A DNA stretch of 64,000 bases from Bifidobacterium phasiani (lineage in GTDB: Bacteria; Actinomycetota; Actinomycetes; Actinomycetales; Bifidobacteriaceae): NCBI RefSeq assembly GCF_019331775.1, contig NZ_JAHBBD010000010.1, positions 1 through 64,000 of the forward strand, written 5' to 3'. The notes under the pieces were generated by a model, which saw only the letters and a program-made list of their open reading frames with translations, did no database searches and was not told the DNA's origin. The position numbers and the translations under genes were made by a program. Shown one piece after another: positions 55,275 to 63,896 of this stretch. Each line of letters begins with the position of its first letter. The stretch's first letter is position 1.

Positions 55275-55476
55275 CAAAAAATATGGGATTCAAGGAAATC
55301 GAAAGACGTCCGCCGGAGGACGGATGACGATCGGCCGGGCACCGCGGCAGCCACTGCCAGTACGTGCGCCCAGCCAACCCCGGACGCGCGACGGTTCCCG
55401 AGCGCTACGGCGACGTCGCCCCGGTCACGGTCCGCTCGATATGAAGGCAGGCCGGCATCGACGGAGGGAAGACGAC

Positions 55477-55623
55477 ATGAGGCCGGCAACCCCATCATCG
55501 CGATTCCGTGATGTCACCGTCCCCGCACGACTCGGCACCTGGGCCGATAAGCACGACGTCAACTACAGCGGCGTGCTGCGCGACGTCCTCGAACACCTGT
55601 ACCGACAACCCGCCGCGGTCTAG
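55477..55623 (+). CDS. 48-aa ribbon-helix-helix-like protein (HicB C-terminus-like stub)
   Basis: Short protein whose residues 12-44 (DVTVPARLGTWADKHDVN, then YSGVLRDVLEHLYR) match the ribbon-helix-helix pattern: beta-strand, helix A, turn, helix B with S-x-x-L-R. This is the DNA-binding end of many antitoxins and HicB-type proteins. No toxin partner is seen. GGAGGG lies 9 nt before the ATG. It could be a complete orphan regulator or the surviving end of a HicB gene, since the frame is open further upstream without a recognisable domain. Confidence 0.55.
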   Translation: MRPATPSSRFRDVTVPARLGTWADKHDVNYSGVLRDVLEHLYRQPAAV

Positions 55624-56156
55624 CGAACACCCATCCGCCGAATGCGGCACCGGCGGCGCAACGACGCCATAGCATTCATTGGCGTGTCATGTGGCGTCTT
55701 CATGGGGTTACGGATCGGAGTATGGGCCTTAGGCTCGGAGTTGAGGTCGCGGCCGCAAGCGCATCGGGTGCGGCCCGCATTCCCGGCGGCAGGCGAGGCC
55801 CCCGAGCGTCACATCCGGCTTGTCCCGCGGGCGGGTCGGGGCCCGACGGCGCAGGATTCGACGCGTCGCACTCCAACGCCTGTCCGACGACGGGGCTGGC
55901 CCCGCGGTCCGGCTGCTGTCCGGCGGCCGTCGGCGTCGGTTTTGGTTGATAAACAACAAGGCGACTGCGTTTTAGCAGACGCTGGGCGATTCCCAGTGTC
56001 GGTTCGGTAGCACACGTGCCGCCGCAAGTGCTACCGAACCGACGCCCGGACGAAAGACGGCCTCGACACGCTCGGCGAGACCATGACGGAGATGCTCGAA
56101 ACGGATGACGTGGTCAAACGGGGTCACACGCCGTGACCACGGCAGGCCAATACGAC
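55624..56156. other. Gene-poor region with a strong hairpin and possible gene remnants
   Basis: About 530 bp. A perfect 16-bp stem lies at 55998-56013 / 56028-56043 (loop ACGTGCCGCCGCAA). A frame after it, ending at the TGA of CACGCCGTGA (about 56133), reads like a protein tail (TKDGLDTLGETMTEMLET) but has a stop just upstream, so it is probably a decayed gene. A second small hairpin is GGTCAC/GTGACC (near 56122-56138). Confidence 0.45.
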
Positions 56157-56183
56157 GAAACCCCTTGCAATGCAAGGGGTTTC
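56157..56183 (-). terminator. tRNA-Ala terminator
   Basis: GAAACCCCTTGCA/TGCAAGGGGTTTC (56157-56169 with 56171-56183; the innermost bases must form the loop). Lies 15 nt after the second tRNA-Ala on the minus strand; the U-run is part of the stem. Confidence 0.7.
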
Positions 56184-56198
56184 ACACTCTCGTAATCG

Positions 56199-56271
56199 TG
56201 GAGCTAAGGGGATTCGAACCCCTGACCCTCTCCATGCCATGGAGATGCGCTACCAGCTGCGCCATAGCCCC
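56199..56271 (-). tRNA. tRNA-Ala (GGC), second in the pair
   Basis: 73 nt starting GGGGCTATGGCGCAGCTGG. Acceptor GGGGCTA/TAGCTCC (one G-U), anticodon arm TCTCC-ATGGCAT-GGAGA (anticodon GGC), T-arm GGTTCGAATCC. No CCA encoded. Identical to the copy at 56347-56419. Confidence 0.95.
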
Positions 56272-56346
56272 GTATTCTGTTATCGGCCCGCAGGAGTTGC
56301 GAAAACCCGCTGCGAGTCCGTGGCGAAACCCGTGGGCTTCGCTTCG

Positions 56347-56419
56347 TGGAGCTAAGGGGATTCGAACCCCTGACCCTCTCCATGCCATGGAGATGCGCTA
56401 CCAGCTGCGCCATAGCCCC
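56347..56419 (-). tRNA. tRNA-Ala (GGC), first in the pair
   Basis: Identical in sequence to the copy at 56199-56271 and 75 nt upstream of it on the same strand. Both probably come from the promoter at 56455-56483. Confidence 0.95.
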
Positions 56420-56454
56420 AATCTGTAGTTATCAGCTCCTCACGAGCCTTAGAT

Positions 56455-56498
56455 ACATTACAACACGGTTTTCAAAACGGCAAATCAGGCGTGTCGCC
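56455..56498 (-). promoter_or_regulatory. tRNA-Ala promoter with upstream GACACGCC motif
   Basis: -35 TTGCCG (56478-56483), 17 bp, -10 TAATGT (56455-56460) on the minus strand. GGCGACACGCC (56488-56498) lies 4 nt upstream of the -35, as at tRNA-Asn. Confidence 0.75.
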
Positions 56499-56781
56499 TT
56501 ATGCGAGTAGGGCGGACGGCCCTCGCCGTCGCCCCGTGCGACGCCCCCGACGACGCCGATCCCACGTATCCGGGCGCCGGCTTGGGCAGGCATGTCCCCG
56601 TGCGGCACCCGGCGCGCCCGGCACCGGTCCGACGGGCGCGGACGCGGAGATACTCTGCAGATATGCTGACGGTCACGCAGGCACCGGTCCAACGTACGCA
56701 GGCACGGACACCAGGCGTTGGCGCGATATTACGGGAGATGACCTTGCCCGCCGAACGCAACCGGCGGATACGCCGTCTCGA

Positions 56782-58077
56782 CTACGCCGCGCCGCCGGTT
56801 GCGCTTCCCGCGGCGCCGCTGATCCCGGTGCCGGACGACGACCCGGACGTCGCACCGGACGAGCCGGACGAGCCGGACGAACCAGACGACCCCGACGATC
56901 CGGCCGACCCGGACGTGCCGCCCGACCCCGTCGACCCGGACGATCCCGACGATCCGCCGGTCGACCCGTCCGTGGAGCCCGAGGTATCGCCCGATGTCCC
57001 GCCGGACGTGCCACCGGAGGTGCCGCCCGACGTGCCCTGGTCGCCGGAGGTGCCGCCGGTCCCGTCCGTGCCGCCCGTGGTGCCGTCGCCCGTCGTGCCG
57101 CCCGCGGATCCGTCGGTGGCGCCGGTGCCGTCCGACGAGCCGGAACCGGATCCGGAGTCGGTGGACGTGCCGTCGTCGCCGTTCTGCGACCCATCGGTGG
57201 CACCGCCGTCGGTCCGGCCGTCGGTCCCGTCGGCGCTGTCGGTGTCGGTGCGCCCGTCCGTCTCGCCGTCCGTGGGTGTGCCGCCGGTCTCGTCGGCGCC
57301 GTCGTCGGCGGGGGCCTGCCGCGAGGTGTCCACCCAGTCCCGCACCACGGTGTCGGTGCCCTGGCCGTCGGTCACCAGCATGACCACGGCCGCGCTCGCC
57401 CCCACGGCCAGCAGCGCGCTGACCACCGCCACGGCCAGCGCGATGCGGCGGTTGCGCCGCTTGTCCGCCGGCCGCGTCGCCGCCGCGGTTGTGCGGACGG
57501 ACGACATACCCGTGGCGTGTCCGCCGGAGGCGACGGTGCGCCCACCGGAGGCGACGGTACGCCCGCCGGCCGCCGGCATCGCCGCCGTGCGCTCCCCCGC
57601 GGACGCGCCGGAAGCCAGCACCGCGGTGCGGTCGCCACCGGCGGCGTCCGCCATGACGGTGGTCGTCTCGCCGGTCGCGGCATCGCCATGCGCCATGACG
57701 GTCGTCTCGCCGGCGGCCAGCACCGCGGTGCGTGCAGCGTCGTCCGCGTTGTCGCCGATCACCGCCGTGCGCTCCCCCGCGGACGCACCCGTCGAGGCGA
57801 CGACGCGCGCCCCGGCGGAGTCCGCCCCGGTCTCGCCGTCCTCGGATCCGTCGTCGTTCTGCGACAGGAACGGCGCCGCGTTCTGGATCTTCTCCGACGA
57901 CGCCCTGATCATGTTCTGATAGACCTGCGAGGCCACGGCCGAGACGATGGAACCGACCGCCGTGCCGATCACCGAGCCGGCGATGCCGATCTTCGCCGAC
58001 AGCAGGAACGAGGTGACCGCGGCCAGCGCCCCCGCGCTGAGCTGGGTCACGGAAATGCCCTTGAAGAAATTCCTCAC
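56782..58077 (-). CDS. Gly/Ser/Asp-rich membrane protein
   Basis: 431 aa. N-terminus has a hydrophobic, Gly-zipper-like region (about 13-52, ALAAVTSFLL ... AGSVIGTAVGSIVSA). A cytoplasmic middle (about 75-205) contains Thr/Ala-rich repeats (GERTAVIG, GETTVMA, GDRTAVLA, GERTAAM). After KRRNRR comes a membrane helix (about 212-233), then a ~195-residue outside tail of Gly/Ser/Thr/Asp repeats (GGTSGGTSG, SGSSGSSGSS). No enzymatic domain. GTG start; TATCGT lies 8 nt upstream. The repeated R-T-A-V sites could be kinase substrates, but this is speculation. Both strands are open here; the other strand's frame is a shadow. Confidence 0.72.
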   Translation of the reverse strand: MRNFFKGISVTQLSAGALAAVTSFLLSAKIGIAGSVIGTAVGSIVSAVASQVYQNMIRASSEKIQNAAPFLSQNDDGSEDGETGADSAGARVVASTGASAGERTAVIGDNADDAARTAVLAAGETTVMAHGDAATGETTTVMADAAGGDRTAVLASGASAGERTAAMPAAGGRTVASGGRTVASGGHATGMSSVRTTAAATRPADKRRNRRIALAVAVVSALLAVGASAAVVMLVTDGQGTDTVVRDWVDTSRQAPADDGADETGGTPTDGETDGRTDTDSADGTDGRTDGGATDGSQNGDDGTSTDSGSGSGSSDGTGATDGSAGGTTGDGTTGGTDGTGGTSGDQGTSGGTSGGTSGGTSGDTSGSTDGSTGGSSGSSGSTGSGGTSGSAGSSGSSGSSGSSGSSGATSGSSSGTGISGAAGSATGGAA

Positions 58078-58311
58078 GCCACATGACGATAAACGACCGG
58101 CTCGGGAACACGCTGAGAATCACAGGGTTTCCACGGCCTTGTCACCGGACCGTCACATTTCCTCGCCATGAGCGAACGCGAACGAGCGCGTATGGGCGCG
58201 GGCATCGCCCTCGTGTGTCGGTACCGTGCCCATCGCCCCGTCCGTGTGGCGCGGCAGCCGCGACGCGGTAGATTCGACATAGCGTATCCCGGACATCGCA
58301 GGGGGCCGACC

Positions 58312-59082
58312 ATGGTACAGCAGCACGCCGCGCATCACAGCACCGAACCGGGCGTCGTCCGGCGCCGGCGCCGATGGCCGTTCGCCGTGACGGCGGCCGT
58401 CGTACTCGTCGCGGCGGCATTGGCCGTCTGGTTCCTGGCCCTGCATCCGCAGGGGCGCCACTCCCCCGATCCGGACGTCTCGCGGCGCTACCCGGTCGCG
58501 GTCAGCCCGGTGGACTTCGACGGCGACGGCGTCGACGACTACGCCGACATCCTCGCCGGGGCCCGCAAGGACGCCGAGGCCGCGCCCGCCTACGACGACG
58601 GGTACTATCAGGGCGGCTATCCGCCGGCGGACCGCGGCGCGTGCACGGATGTGGTCTGGCGCGCGTTCGCCGAGGCCGGATACGACCTCAAGGCCATGGT
58701 GGACGCCGACATCGCCGCCGACCCGGCCTCGTACGCGGCCGTGGCGCCGAGCCCCGACCCGAACATCGACTTCCGGCGCACCGGCGTGCTCGACGTGTTC
58801 TTCTCGAAGTACGCCCTGTCGCTGACCACCGACATAACCGACTCGGGCGCCTGGCAGGGCGGGGACATCGTCGTCTTCGAGCACACCAGGCACATCGGCG
58901 TGGTCTCGGACACGCGCGACGCGGACGGCACGGCGTTCGTGATCCACAACATGGGTCAGAAGGAACGGGAGAACGACTATCTGGCGTTCCGCACGCATAT
59001 GGAGGTGACCGGCCACTACCGGTTCGACGCCTCGCAGGTCCCCGCCGACGTGCTCGTCGCCTGGACCGGCCAGCAGGGCTGA
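58312..59082 (+). CDS. DUF1287 family protein (YiiX/NlpC-P60-like), membrane anchored
   Basis: 256 aa. One membrane helix (about 24-45), then the DUF1287 domain: DVSRRYPVAVSPVDFDGDGVDDYADILAGARKDA (an EF-hand-like DFDGDGVDD is included), GACTDVVWRAFAEAG with the presumed catalytic Cys, and RHIGVVSDTRDADG with the His. The fold belongs with papain-like cell-wall peptidases or amidases. Substrate unknown. GGGGG lies 6 nt before the ATG. It is divergent from the Gly/Ser-rich gene. Confidence 0.82.
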   Translation: MVQQHAAHHSTEPGVVRRRRRWPFAVTAAVVLVAAALAVWFLALHPQGRHSPDPDVSRRYPVAVSPVDFDGDGVDDYADILAGARKDAEAAPAYDDGYYQGGYPPADRGACTDVVWRAFAEAGYDLKAMVDADIAADPASYAAVAPSPDPNIDFRRTGVLDVFFSKYALSLTTDITDSGAWQGGDIVVFEHTRHIGVVSDTRDADGTAFVIHNMGQKERENDYLAFRTHMEVTGHYRFDASQVPADVLVAWTGQQG

Positions 59083-59305
59083 CCGCCAGGGGGCCGGCGT
59101 CGGGCTGCCGGCGCGGCGATGGCGATCCTCAGCGTCGGCGATCCGACGGCACCGGTGATCAGCCGGTCCCGGTCCGTGGAAATCATCCGGTCGCAGCGTC
59201 CCCGCGACACCGTAATCGCGAGGAGTCGCACCGAACCGGTTCAACGCAGCCGCCTCAACGAACGGGTCGGCGAACGACCTGAGAATCCCGCCTGCGGCCC
59301 CGCAC

Positions 59306-60007
59306 TCAGCCGAGGTCGGGATGCTCCCACTGCGGGGTGTCGGCGACGGCCGGGCCGTGGTTGTATTCCATGAGCCGCCAGCGCACCGACCCGTCGCTCA
59401 GGTCGAGCGGCACCAGGCGCGCCCAGTGCGCGTTGCGCATCGACAGCAGGGTCGCGAAATCCGGGAACGCCTCGCTGATGCCGAGCATCGTCTGCAGCGT
59501 CTGGGAGATCCACGCCCCGTGCGAGAACACGAACAGGTCGGTGTCCTCGCCGCCCCGCGCGGCCCATTCACGCAGCGCCTCGACGCCGCGGCGGCCGACC
59601 TCGGTCTTCGCCTCGGCGCCGTGCCGCATCTCGCCGCCGCGGAACTCTGCCCAGGACCGGTAGTCCTCGGGGTAGCGCTCGGCCAGCTCGCTGACCGGCA
59701 TGCCGTCCCAGTCGCCGAAGCTGCGCTCGCGCACGCGGGCGTCCGGATGCACCTCGAGGCCCAGCGGATCGGCGAAGGCGTGCGCGGTCGCCGCGGCCCG
59801 CCCCAAGTCCGAGCACACGACGATGCGCCGGGTGACGACCGGGCGCTCCTCGACGTACAGGCGCCGCAGCGTCTCGGCGGTGCGCTCGGCCTGCCAGACG
59901 CCGACCTCGTCGAGCGGGATGTCGACCTGGCCCTGCAGGCGGTGCGCCGCGTTGTACGAGGTGCGGCCGTGGCGGATCAGGAATATCGAACGGACGTGAC
60001 GGCTCAT
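59306..60007 (-). CDS. Histidine phosphatase / phosphoglycerate mutase-like protein
   Basis: 233-aa member of the same family as 37280-38104. RHG in IFLIRHGRTSYN, RLQGQVDIPLDEVG, second His in VFSHGAWI. The ATG overlaps the rsfS TGA (ATGA). In many actinobacteria a phosphatase of this kind (Rv2419c type, reported as glucosyl-3-phosphoglycerate phosphatase in mycobacteria) follows nadD-rsfS, so this is likely its counterpart by position; the substrate here is not known. Confidence 0.88.
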   Translation of the reverse strand: MSRHVRSIFLIRHGRTSYNAAHRLQGQVDIPLDEVGVWQAERTAETLRRLYVEERPVVTRRIVVCSDLGRAAATAHAFADPLGLEVHPDARVRERSFGDWDGMPVSELAERYPEDYRSWAEFRGGEMRHGAEAKTEVGRRGVEALREWAARGGEDTDLFVFSHGAWISQTLQTMLGISEAFPDFATLLSMRNAHWARLVPLDLSDGSVRWRLMEYNHGPAVADTPQWEHPDLG

Positions 60008-60381
60008 GACTCCTCCGGGTGCTCGAGTTCCAGCGCGACGACCGGGCGGTCGCGCCACAGGCGCTCCAGCCCGTAGTAGTCGCGGGACTCCTGGTGCATG
60101 ACGTGGATCACGAAGTCGCCGTAGTCGAGCAGCACCCACTGCCCCTCGGTCAGCCCCTCGCGCGAGCGCGGCGAGAGCCGGGCCTTGAGGTAGAGGTCCT
60201 TCTCGACCTCCTCGGCGACGGCGAGCACCTGGCGCTCGTTCGAGGCGGAGGCGATCATCATGATCTCGGTGATGGCGAGCAGGTCGGACACGTCGAAGGC
60301 GACGATGTCGCCGGCCTTGACGCGGTCGGCGGCCGCGGCCGCGATGCGGACGGCGTCGATGGAGGACTGCAGTGCGGGCAT
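60004..60381 (-). CDS. rsfS: Ribosomal silencing factor RsfS
   Basis: 125-aa RsfS/Iojap protein, which binds L14 and blocks subunit joining in starvation. KAGDIVAFDVSDLLAITEIMMIASASNERQV (read in parts: FDVSDLLAITE, MMIASASNERQV) and WVLLDYGDFVIHVMHQESRDYY are diagnostic. It starts 3 nt after the glmU stop, and its stop overlaps the phosphatase ATG, so the three genes are translationally linked. Confidence 0.95.
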   Translation of the reverse strand: MPALQSSIDAVRIAAAAADRVKAGDIVAFDVSDLLAITEIMMIASASNERQVLAVAEEVEKDLYLKARLSPRSREGLTEGQWVLLDYGDFVIHVMHQESRDYYGLERLWRDRPVVALELEHPEES

Positions 60382-60384
60382 GGC

Positions 60385-61767
60385 TCAGCGCTCCCAGGCG
60401 GGCTTCCAGCCCTCGACGACGTGCTGCGTGTTCTCGGAGTAGGCCATCGAGCCGTCCGGCACGGCGTGGCGCACGACGGACCCGGCGCCGGTGGTCACGT
60501 CATCGCCGACCTCGACCGGCGCGACGAACAGGTTGCCGGCCCCGACATGCACGTTGGAGCCGATGCGGGTTCGGTTCTTGTGCACGCCGTCGTAGTTCGC
60601 GGTGATCGTGCCGCCGCCGATGTTGGTGTCCTCGCCGAGTTCGGCGTCGCCCACGTAGCTCAGGTGCGGCACCTTGGTGCGCTCTCCGATGCGCGCGTTC
60701 TTCATCTCGACGAACGCGCCGGCCTTGGTGTGCTCGCCGAGCTCGTTGCCCGGACGCAGGTAGGTCCACGGGCCGATCGTGGCGTGCGCGCCGATGTGCG
60801 TTCCCTGGACGCGGGAGCGCTCCACGGTGGCGCCGGCGTCGACGGTCGCGTCGATCAGCGTGGTGTACGGGCCGACCACGGCCCCCTCGCCGACGACGGT
60901 GCGCCCCTGCAGGAACGAGCCGGGCAGCACGGTCACGTCGCGCGACAGCTCGACGTCGTCCTCGATCCACGTGGTCTCCGGGTCGAGGATGGTCACGCCC
61001 TCGCGCATCCAGCGCTCGCACACGCGGCGGTTGTGCTGCCGGGAGAGCGTGGCGAGCTGCACGCGGTCGTTGACGCCCTCCACGCTCAGCGGGTCGGGCG
61101 CGGCGAACGCGCCGACGGTGCCGTCGGCCTTCGCGGTCTCCAGCGCGTCGGTCAGGTAGAACTCGCCCTGCGCGTTGTTCGAGTCGAGCCCGGCGATCGC
61201 CTTGGCCAGCACGGCGGCGTCGAACACGTACACCGAGGTGTTGACCTCGTGCACGGCCAGCTCGCTGCTGTTGGCGTCGCGCTGCTCGACGATGCGCAGC
61301 ACGTTGCCCTCGCGGTCGCGGATGATGCGGCCGTAGCCGGTGGGGTCGTCGAGCATGGTGGTGAGCACGGTCGCGCCGTTGCCGCTGTCCTCGTGGAAGG
61401 CGAGCAGGTCGCGCAGCGTGGCGGCGTCCAGCAGCGGCATGTCCGAGGCGGCGATGAGCACCGGGCCGGTCAGCGGGCCGTCGGCGGCCAGCTGGTCCAT
61501 CGCGCACTGCACGGCGCGGCCGGTGCCCGGCACGTCGTCCTGGCCGACGATGACGACGTCGTCGCGGTACGAGCGCGCGGCCCGGGCGACGCGTTCGGCC
61601 TGGTAATGCACGACGACGGCGAGCGTGTCGGGGTCGAGCGCCGAGACGGACGCCATCACGCGTTCGAGAAAGGTCTTGCCGGCGAAGGTGTGGAGCACCT
61701 TCGGGGTGGTGGAACGCATGCGGGTGCCCTCGCCGGCGGCAAGGATGATCGCGGCGGATAATGCCAT
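60385..61767 (-). CDS. glmU: Bifunctional UDP-GlcNAc pyrophosphorylase / GlcN-1-P acetyltransferase
   Basis: 460-aa two-domain enzyme making UDP-GlcNAc for peptidoglycan. N-terminal uridyltransferase (1-~235): ILAAGEGTRMRS, then the DDVPGTGRAVQ and NTSVYVFDA segments. C-terminal left-handed beta-helix (about 255-450) with hexapeptide repeats (IGAHATIGPWTYLRPGN) and acetyl-CoA site (NIGGGTITANYDG). GGAGA lies 9 nt before the ATG. Downstream of tRNA-Gln; rsfS follows after 3 nt. Confidence 0.97.
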   Translation of the reverse strand: MALSAAIILAAGEGTRMRSTTPKVLHTFAGKTFLERVMASVSALDPDTLAVVVHYQAERVARAARSYRDDVVIVGQDDVPGTGRAVQCAMDQLAADGPLTGPVLIAASDMPLLDAATLRDLLAFHEDSGNGATVLTTMLDDPTGYGRIIRDREGNVLRIVEQRDANSSELAVHEVNTSVYVFDAAVLAKAIAGLDSNNAQGEFYLTDALETAKADGTVGAFAAPDPLSVEGVNDRVQLATLSRQHNRRVCERWMREGVTILDPETTWIEDDVELSRDVTVLPGSFLQGRTVVGEGAVVGPYTTLIDATVDAGATVERSRVQGTHIGAHATIGPWTYLRPGNELGEHTKAGAFVEMKNARIGERTKVPHLSYVGDAELGEDTNIGGGTITANYDGVHKNRTRIGSNVHVGAGNLFVAPVEVGDDVTTGAGSVVRHAVPDGSMAYSENTQHVVEGWKPAWER

Positions 61768-61843
61768 GTGGTGTGTCTCCCATTCCTCGTGGACTCGCTT
61801 GCGGGGCGACGGCCGCGAGGGGCGCCGCCCCGGCTTTCGCAGG

Positions 61844-61914
61844 CTCCCCCACCTGGACTCGAACCAAGACAAAGGGTTCCAAAGACCCGTGTGCTGCCAT
61901 TACACCATGGGGGA
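61844..61914 (-). tRNA. tRNA-Gln (TTG)
   Basis: 71 nt starting TCCCCCATGGTGTAATGG. Acceptor TCCCCCA/TGGGGGA, anticodon loop CTTTGGA (anticodon TTG), T-arm GGTTCGAGTCC. No CCA encoded. The anticodon stem has one mismatch at its outer end. Between prs and glmU on the same strand with its own promoter. Confidence 0.93.
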
Positions 61915-61942
61915 TCGGCGGGACTGGGTCCCGCCACGTGTT

Positions 61943-61971
61943 CATTATGCCATACCGCCGGACTTCGTCAA
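61943..61971 (-). promoter_or_regulatory. tRNA-Gln promoter
   Basis: -35 TTGACG (61966-61971), 16-17 bp, -10 CATAAT/ATAATG (61943-61949) on the minus strand, about 30 nt before the tRNA. CCACGCCG just upstream resembles the GACACGCC motif of other tRNA promoters. The prs stop is 20 nt upstream of the -35. Confidence 0.75.
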
Positions 61972-61990
61972 ACGGCGTGGCGGTCGGCCG

Positions 61991-63013
61991 TCAGGCGAAC
62001 AGGAAGCCCTGGCCGTGGTGCTCGGGGTACGTGTCGAACAGCTCGGCGACCGAGCCGTCCTCGAACACGGCGCGGATGGCGCTGGCCAGCAGCGGCGCGA
62101 TCGAGAGCACGGTCAGGCCGTCCCAGCGCTTCTCCTCCGGGATCGGCACGGTGTCGGTGAGCACGACCTCGCGGGCGCCGCTCTCCTTGAGCCGGTCGAC
62201 GGCCGGGCCGGAGAGCACGCCGTGCGTGGCGACGACGGTGACGGACTTCGCGCCGGACTCGCGCAGCACCTTGCATGCCCCCGCGATGGTGCCGGCGGTG
62301 TCGATGAGGTCGTCGACCAGCACGCAGTCCTTGCCCTCGACCTCGCCGACCACGCGGTTGGACACGGCGTGGTTCGGCCGCGTGATGTCGCGGGTCTTGT
62401 GCACGAAGGCGAGCGGGCCGCCGCCCAGGCGCTGCGCCCACTGCTCGGCCACGCGGATGCGGCCGGCGTCCGGCGAGACGACGGCGACGTTGTCCAGATG
62501 GCCGCCGAAGCGGTCGCGGATGTAGTCGACGAGCACCGGCATCGCGATCAGGTGGTCGACCGGGCCGTCGAAGAAGCCCTGGGACTGCGCGGCGTGCAGG
62601 TCGACCGACATGATGCGGTCGGCGCCGGCGGTCTTGAGCAGGTCGAACACCAGGCGGCAGGAGATCGGCTCGCGGCCGCGGTGCTTCTTGTCCTGGCGCG
62701 AGTAGCCGAGCAGCGGGCACACGGCGGTGATCGAGCGGGCGGAGGCGCGCTTGAGCGCGTCGATCATGATGAGCTGCTCCATAATCGCCTTGTTCACCGG
62801 GTTGGCGTGGGTCTGCAGCACGAACACGTCGGCGCCACGGACCGATTCGGTGTAGCGCACGTACATCTCGCCGTTCGCGAAGTCGTAGGCCGTGGTCTCC
62901 AGCACGTCGATGCCGAGCTGCTCGGCCACGTCCGCCGCCAGCTTGGGATGCGCCCTGCCTGTGACGAGGATGAGGTTTTTATCGGGATGCCCTGTAAGGA
63001 TTGCGCTCACCAT
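61991..63013 (-). CDS. prs: Ribose-phosphate pyrophosphokinase
   Basis: 340-aa PRPP synthetase for nucleotide, His, Trp and NAD synthesis. GEMYVRYTESVRGADVFVLQT, the ATP-flap LGYSRQDKKHRGREPI, DLHAAQSQGFFDGPVDHL and the PRPP loop VLVDDLIDTAGT are all present. The start MVSAILTGHPDKN is slightly longer than E. coli Prs. GGAG lies 3 nt before the ATG, so the GTG at codon 2 is an alternative. A 12-bp palindrome lies in the leader. Confidence 0.97.
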   Translation of the reverse strand: MVSAILTGHPDKNLILVTGRAHPKLAADVAEQLGIDVLETTAYDFANGEMYVRYTESVRGADVFVLQTHANPVNKAIMEQLIMIDALKRASARSITAVCPLLGYSRQDKKHRGREPISCRLVFDLLKTAGADRIMSVDLHAAQSQGFFDGPVDHLIAMPVLVDYIRDRFGGHLDNVAVVSPDAGRIRVAEQWAQRLGGGPLAFVHKTRDITRPNHAVSNRVVGEVEGKDCVLVDDLIDTAGTIAGACKVLRESGAKSVTVVATHGVLSGPAVDRLKESGAREVVLTDTVPIPEEKRWDGLTVLSIAPLLASAIRAVFEDGSVAELFDTYPEHHGQGFLFA

Positions 63014-63017
63014 ATCT

Positions 63018-63029
63018 CCAAACGTTTGG
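63018..63029. promoter_or_regulatory. Perfect 12-bp palindrome in the prs leader
   Basis: CCAAACGTTTGG, 5 bp upstream of the prs ATG and overlapping the likely ribosome-binding site. Its core AAACGTTT is the centre of LacI-family (PurR-type) operators. Confidence 0.45.
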
Positions 63030-63140
63030 TCGCTGAAGTGGACTCAGCCCAGTCTAACCATGTGCTGCGACGTGCGACACGGCCCCGGCGCCTCCGGCCG
63101 GAACCGCCGTGAGAGCGTTCACATCGGCGTTCTGGCGCGC

Positions 63141-63896
63141 CTAGCTCGCCGACCGGTTGCGGTACAGACCGTGCTTGCCGATGTACTGGACCACGCCGTC
63201 GGGCACGAGGTACCACACCGGCTCGTCGTGGGCCGCGCGCCGGCGCACGTCGGTCGAGGAGATCGCCAGAGCCGGGATCTCCAGCGTGTCGACGCGGCCC
63301 TCGGGGATGGGCGCGTGCTCGGCGCCCGAATAGCCCGGTCTCGTCACGGCCACGAAGTGCGCCAGCGCCCACATCTGGTCGGCGTCCTTCCATTCCATGA
63401 TCTCGGCCACGGCGTCCGCGCCGGTGATGAAGAACAGCTCGGCGTCGGGGTGCTGGGCGCGGATGTCGCGCAGCGTGTCGATCGTGTAGGTGATGCCGGG
63501 GCGGTCGATGTCGACGCGCGACACCGTGAACTTCGGGTTCGACGCGGTGGCGATCACCGTCATCAGATAGCGGTCCTCGGCGTTGGTCACGTGCTTGTCG
63601 AGCTTGAACACCGGCCGGCCGGTCGGCACGAAGATCACCTCGTCCAGGTCGTACACCCAGGAGACCTCGGATGCCGCGACGAGATGCCCGTTGTGGATCG
63701 GGTCGAAGGTGCCGCCCATGATGCCGATGCGCGGCCGGCTGTGCCAGTTGCCGCGGGCGGAGAGCCGCCCGGTGCCGCGGGTGCGGACGGTCTGCACGCC
63801 CTCCGGCCGGGTCGACAGGTCCGACATGCGCCGCTCCGGCTCGCCGGACGGCCCCGCGACGGCGCCGACCGGGCCGGCGGCCCCGTGTCCGTTCAC
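63141..63896 (-). CDS. nadD: Nicotinate-nucleotide adenylyltransferase
   Basis: 251-aa enzyme of NAD synthesis. Nucleotide-binding [12 protein letters not shown] (about residues 61-72), [13 protein letters not shown] and the C-terminal [21 protein letters not shown] with the ISSTxVR motif. An N-terminal extension of about 55 residues precedes the domain. GTG 63896 was chosen because GGGAGGGG lies 6 nt upstream and it overlaps the previous stop; an ATG at codon 24 would still leave a complete domain. Heads the region nadD - prs - tRNA-Gln - glmU - rsfS, although prs has its own leader. Confidence 0.93.
   Translation of the reverse strand: MNGHGAAGPVGAVAGPSGEPERRMSDLSTRPEGVQTVRTRGTGRLSARGNWHSRPRIGIMGGTFDPIHNGHLVAASEVSWVYDLDEVIFVPTGRPVFKLDKHVTNAEDRYLMTVIATASNPKFTVSRVDIDRPGITYTIDTLRDIRAQHPDAELFFITGADAVAEIMEWKDADQMWALAHFVAVTRPGYSGAEHAPIPEGRVDTLEIPALAISSTDVRRRAAHDEPVWYLVPDGVVQYIGKHGLYRNRSAS

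Noticed and set aside
56105..56428. Frames across the two tRNA-Ala genes
   Set aside because: Their repeated peptide (GIRTPDPLHAME-like) is the known false translation of tRNA sequence.
56501..57919. A 472-codon plus-strand frame rich in Pro/Asp/Val
   Set aside because: It is the mirror of the Gly/Ser/Thr/Asp-rich protein on the other strand. The minus-strand frame has real membrane helices and a better start.
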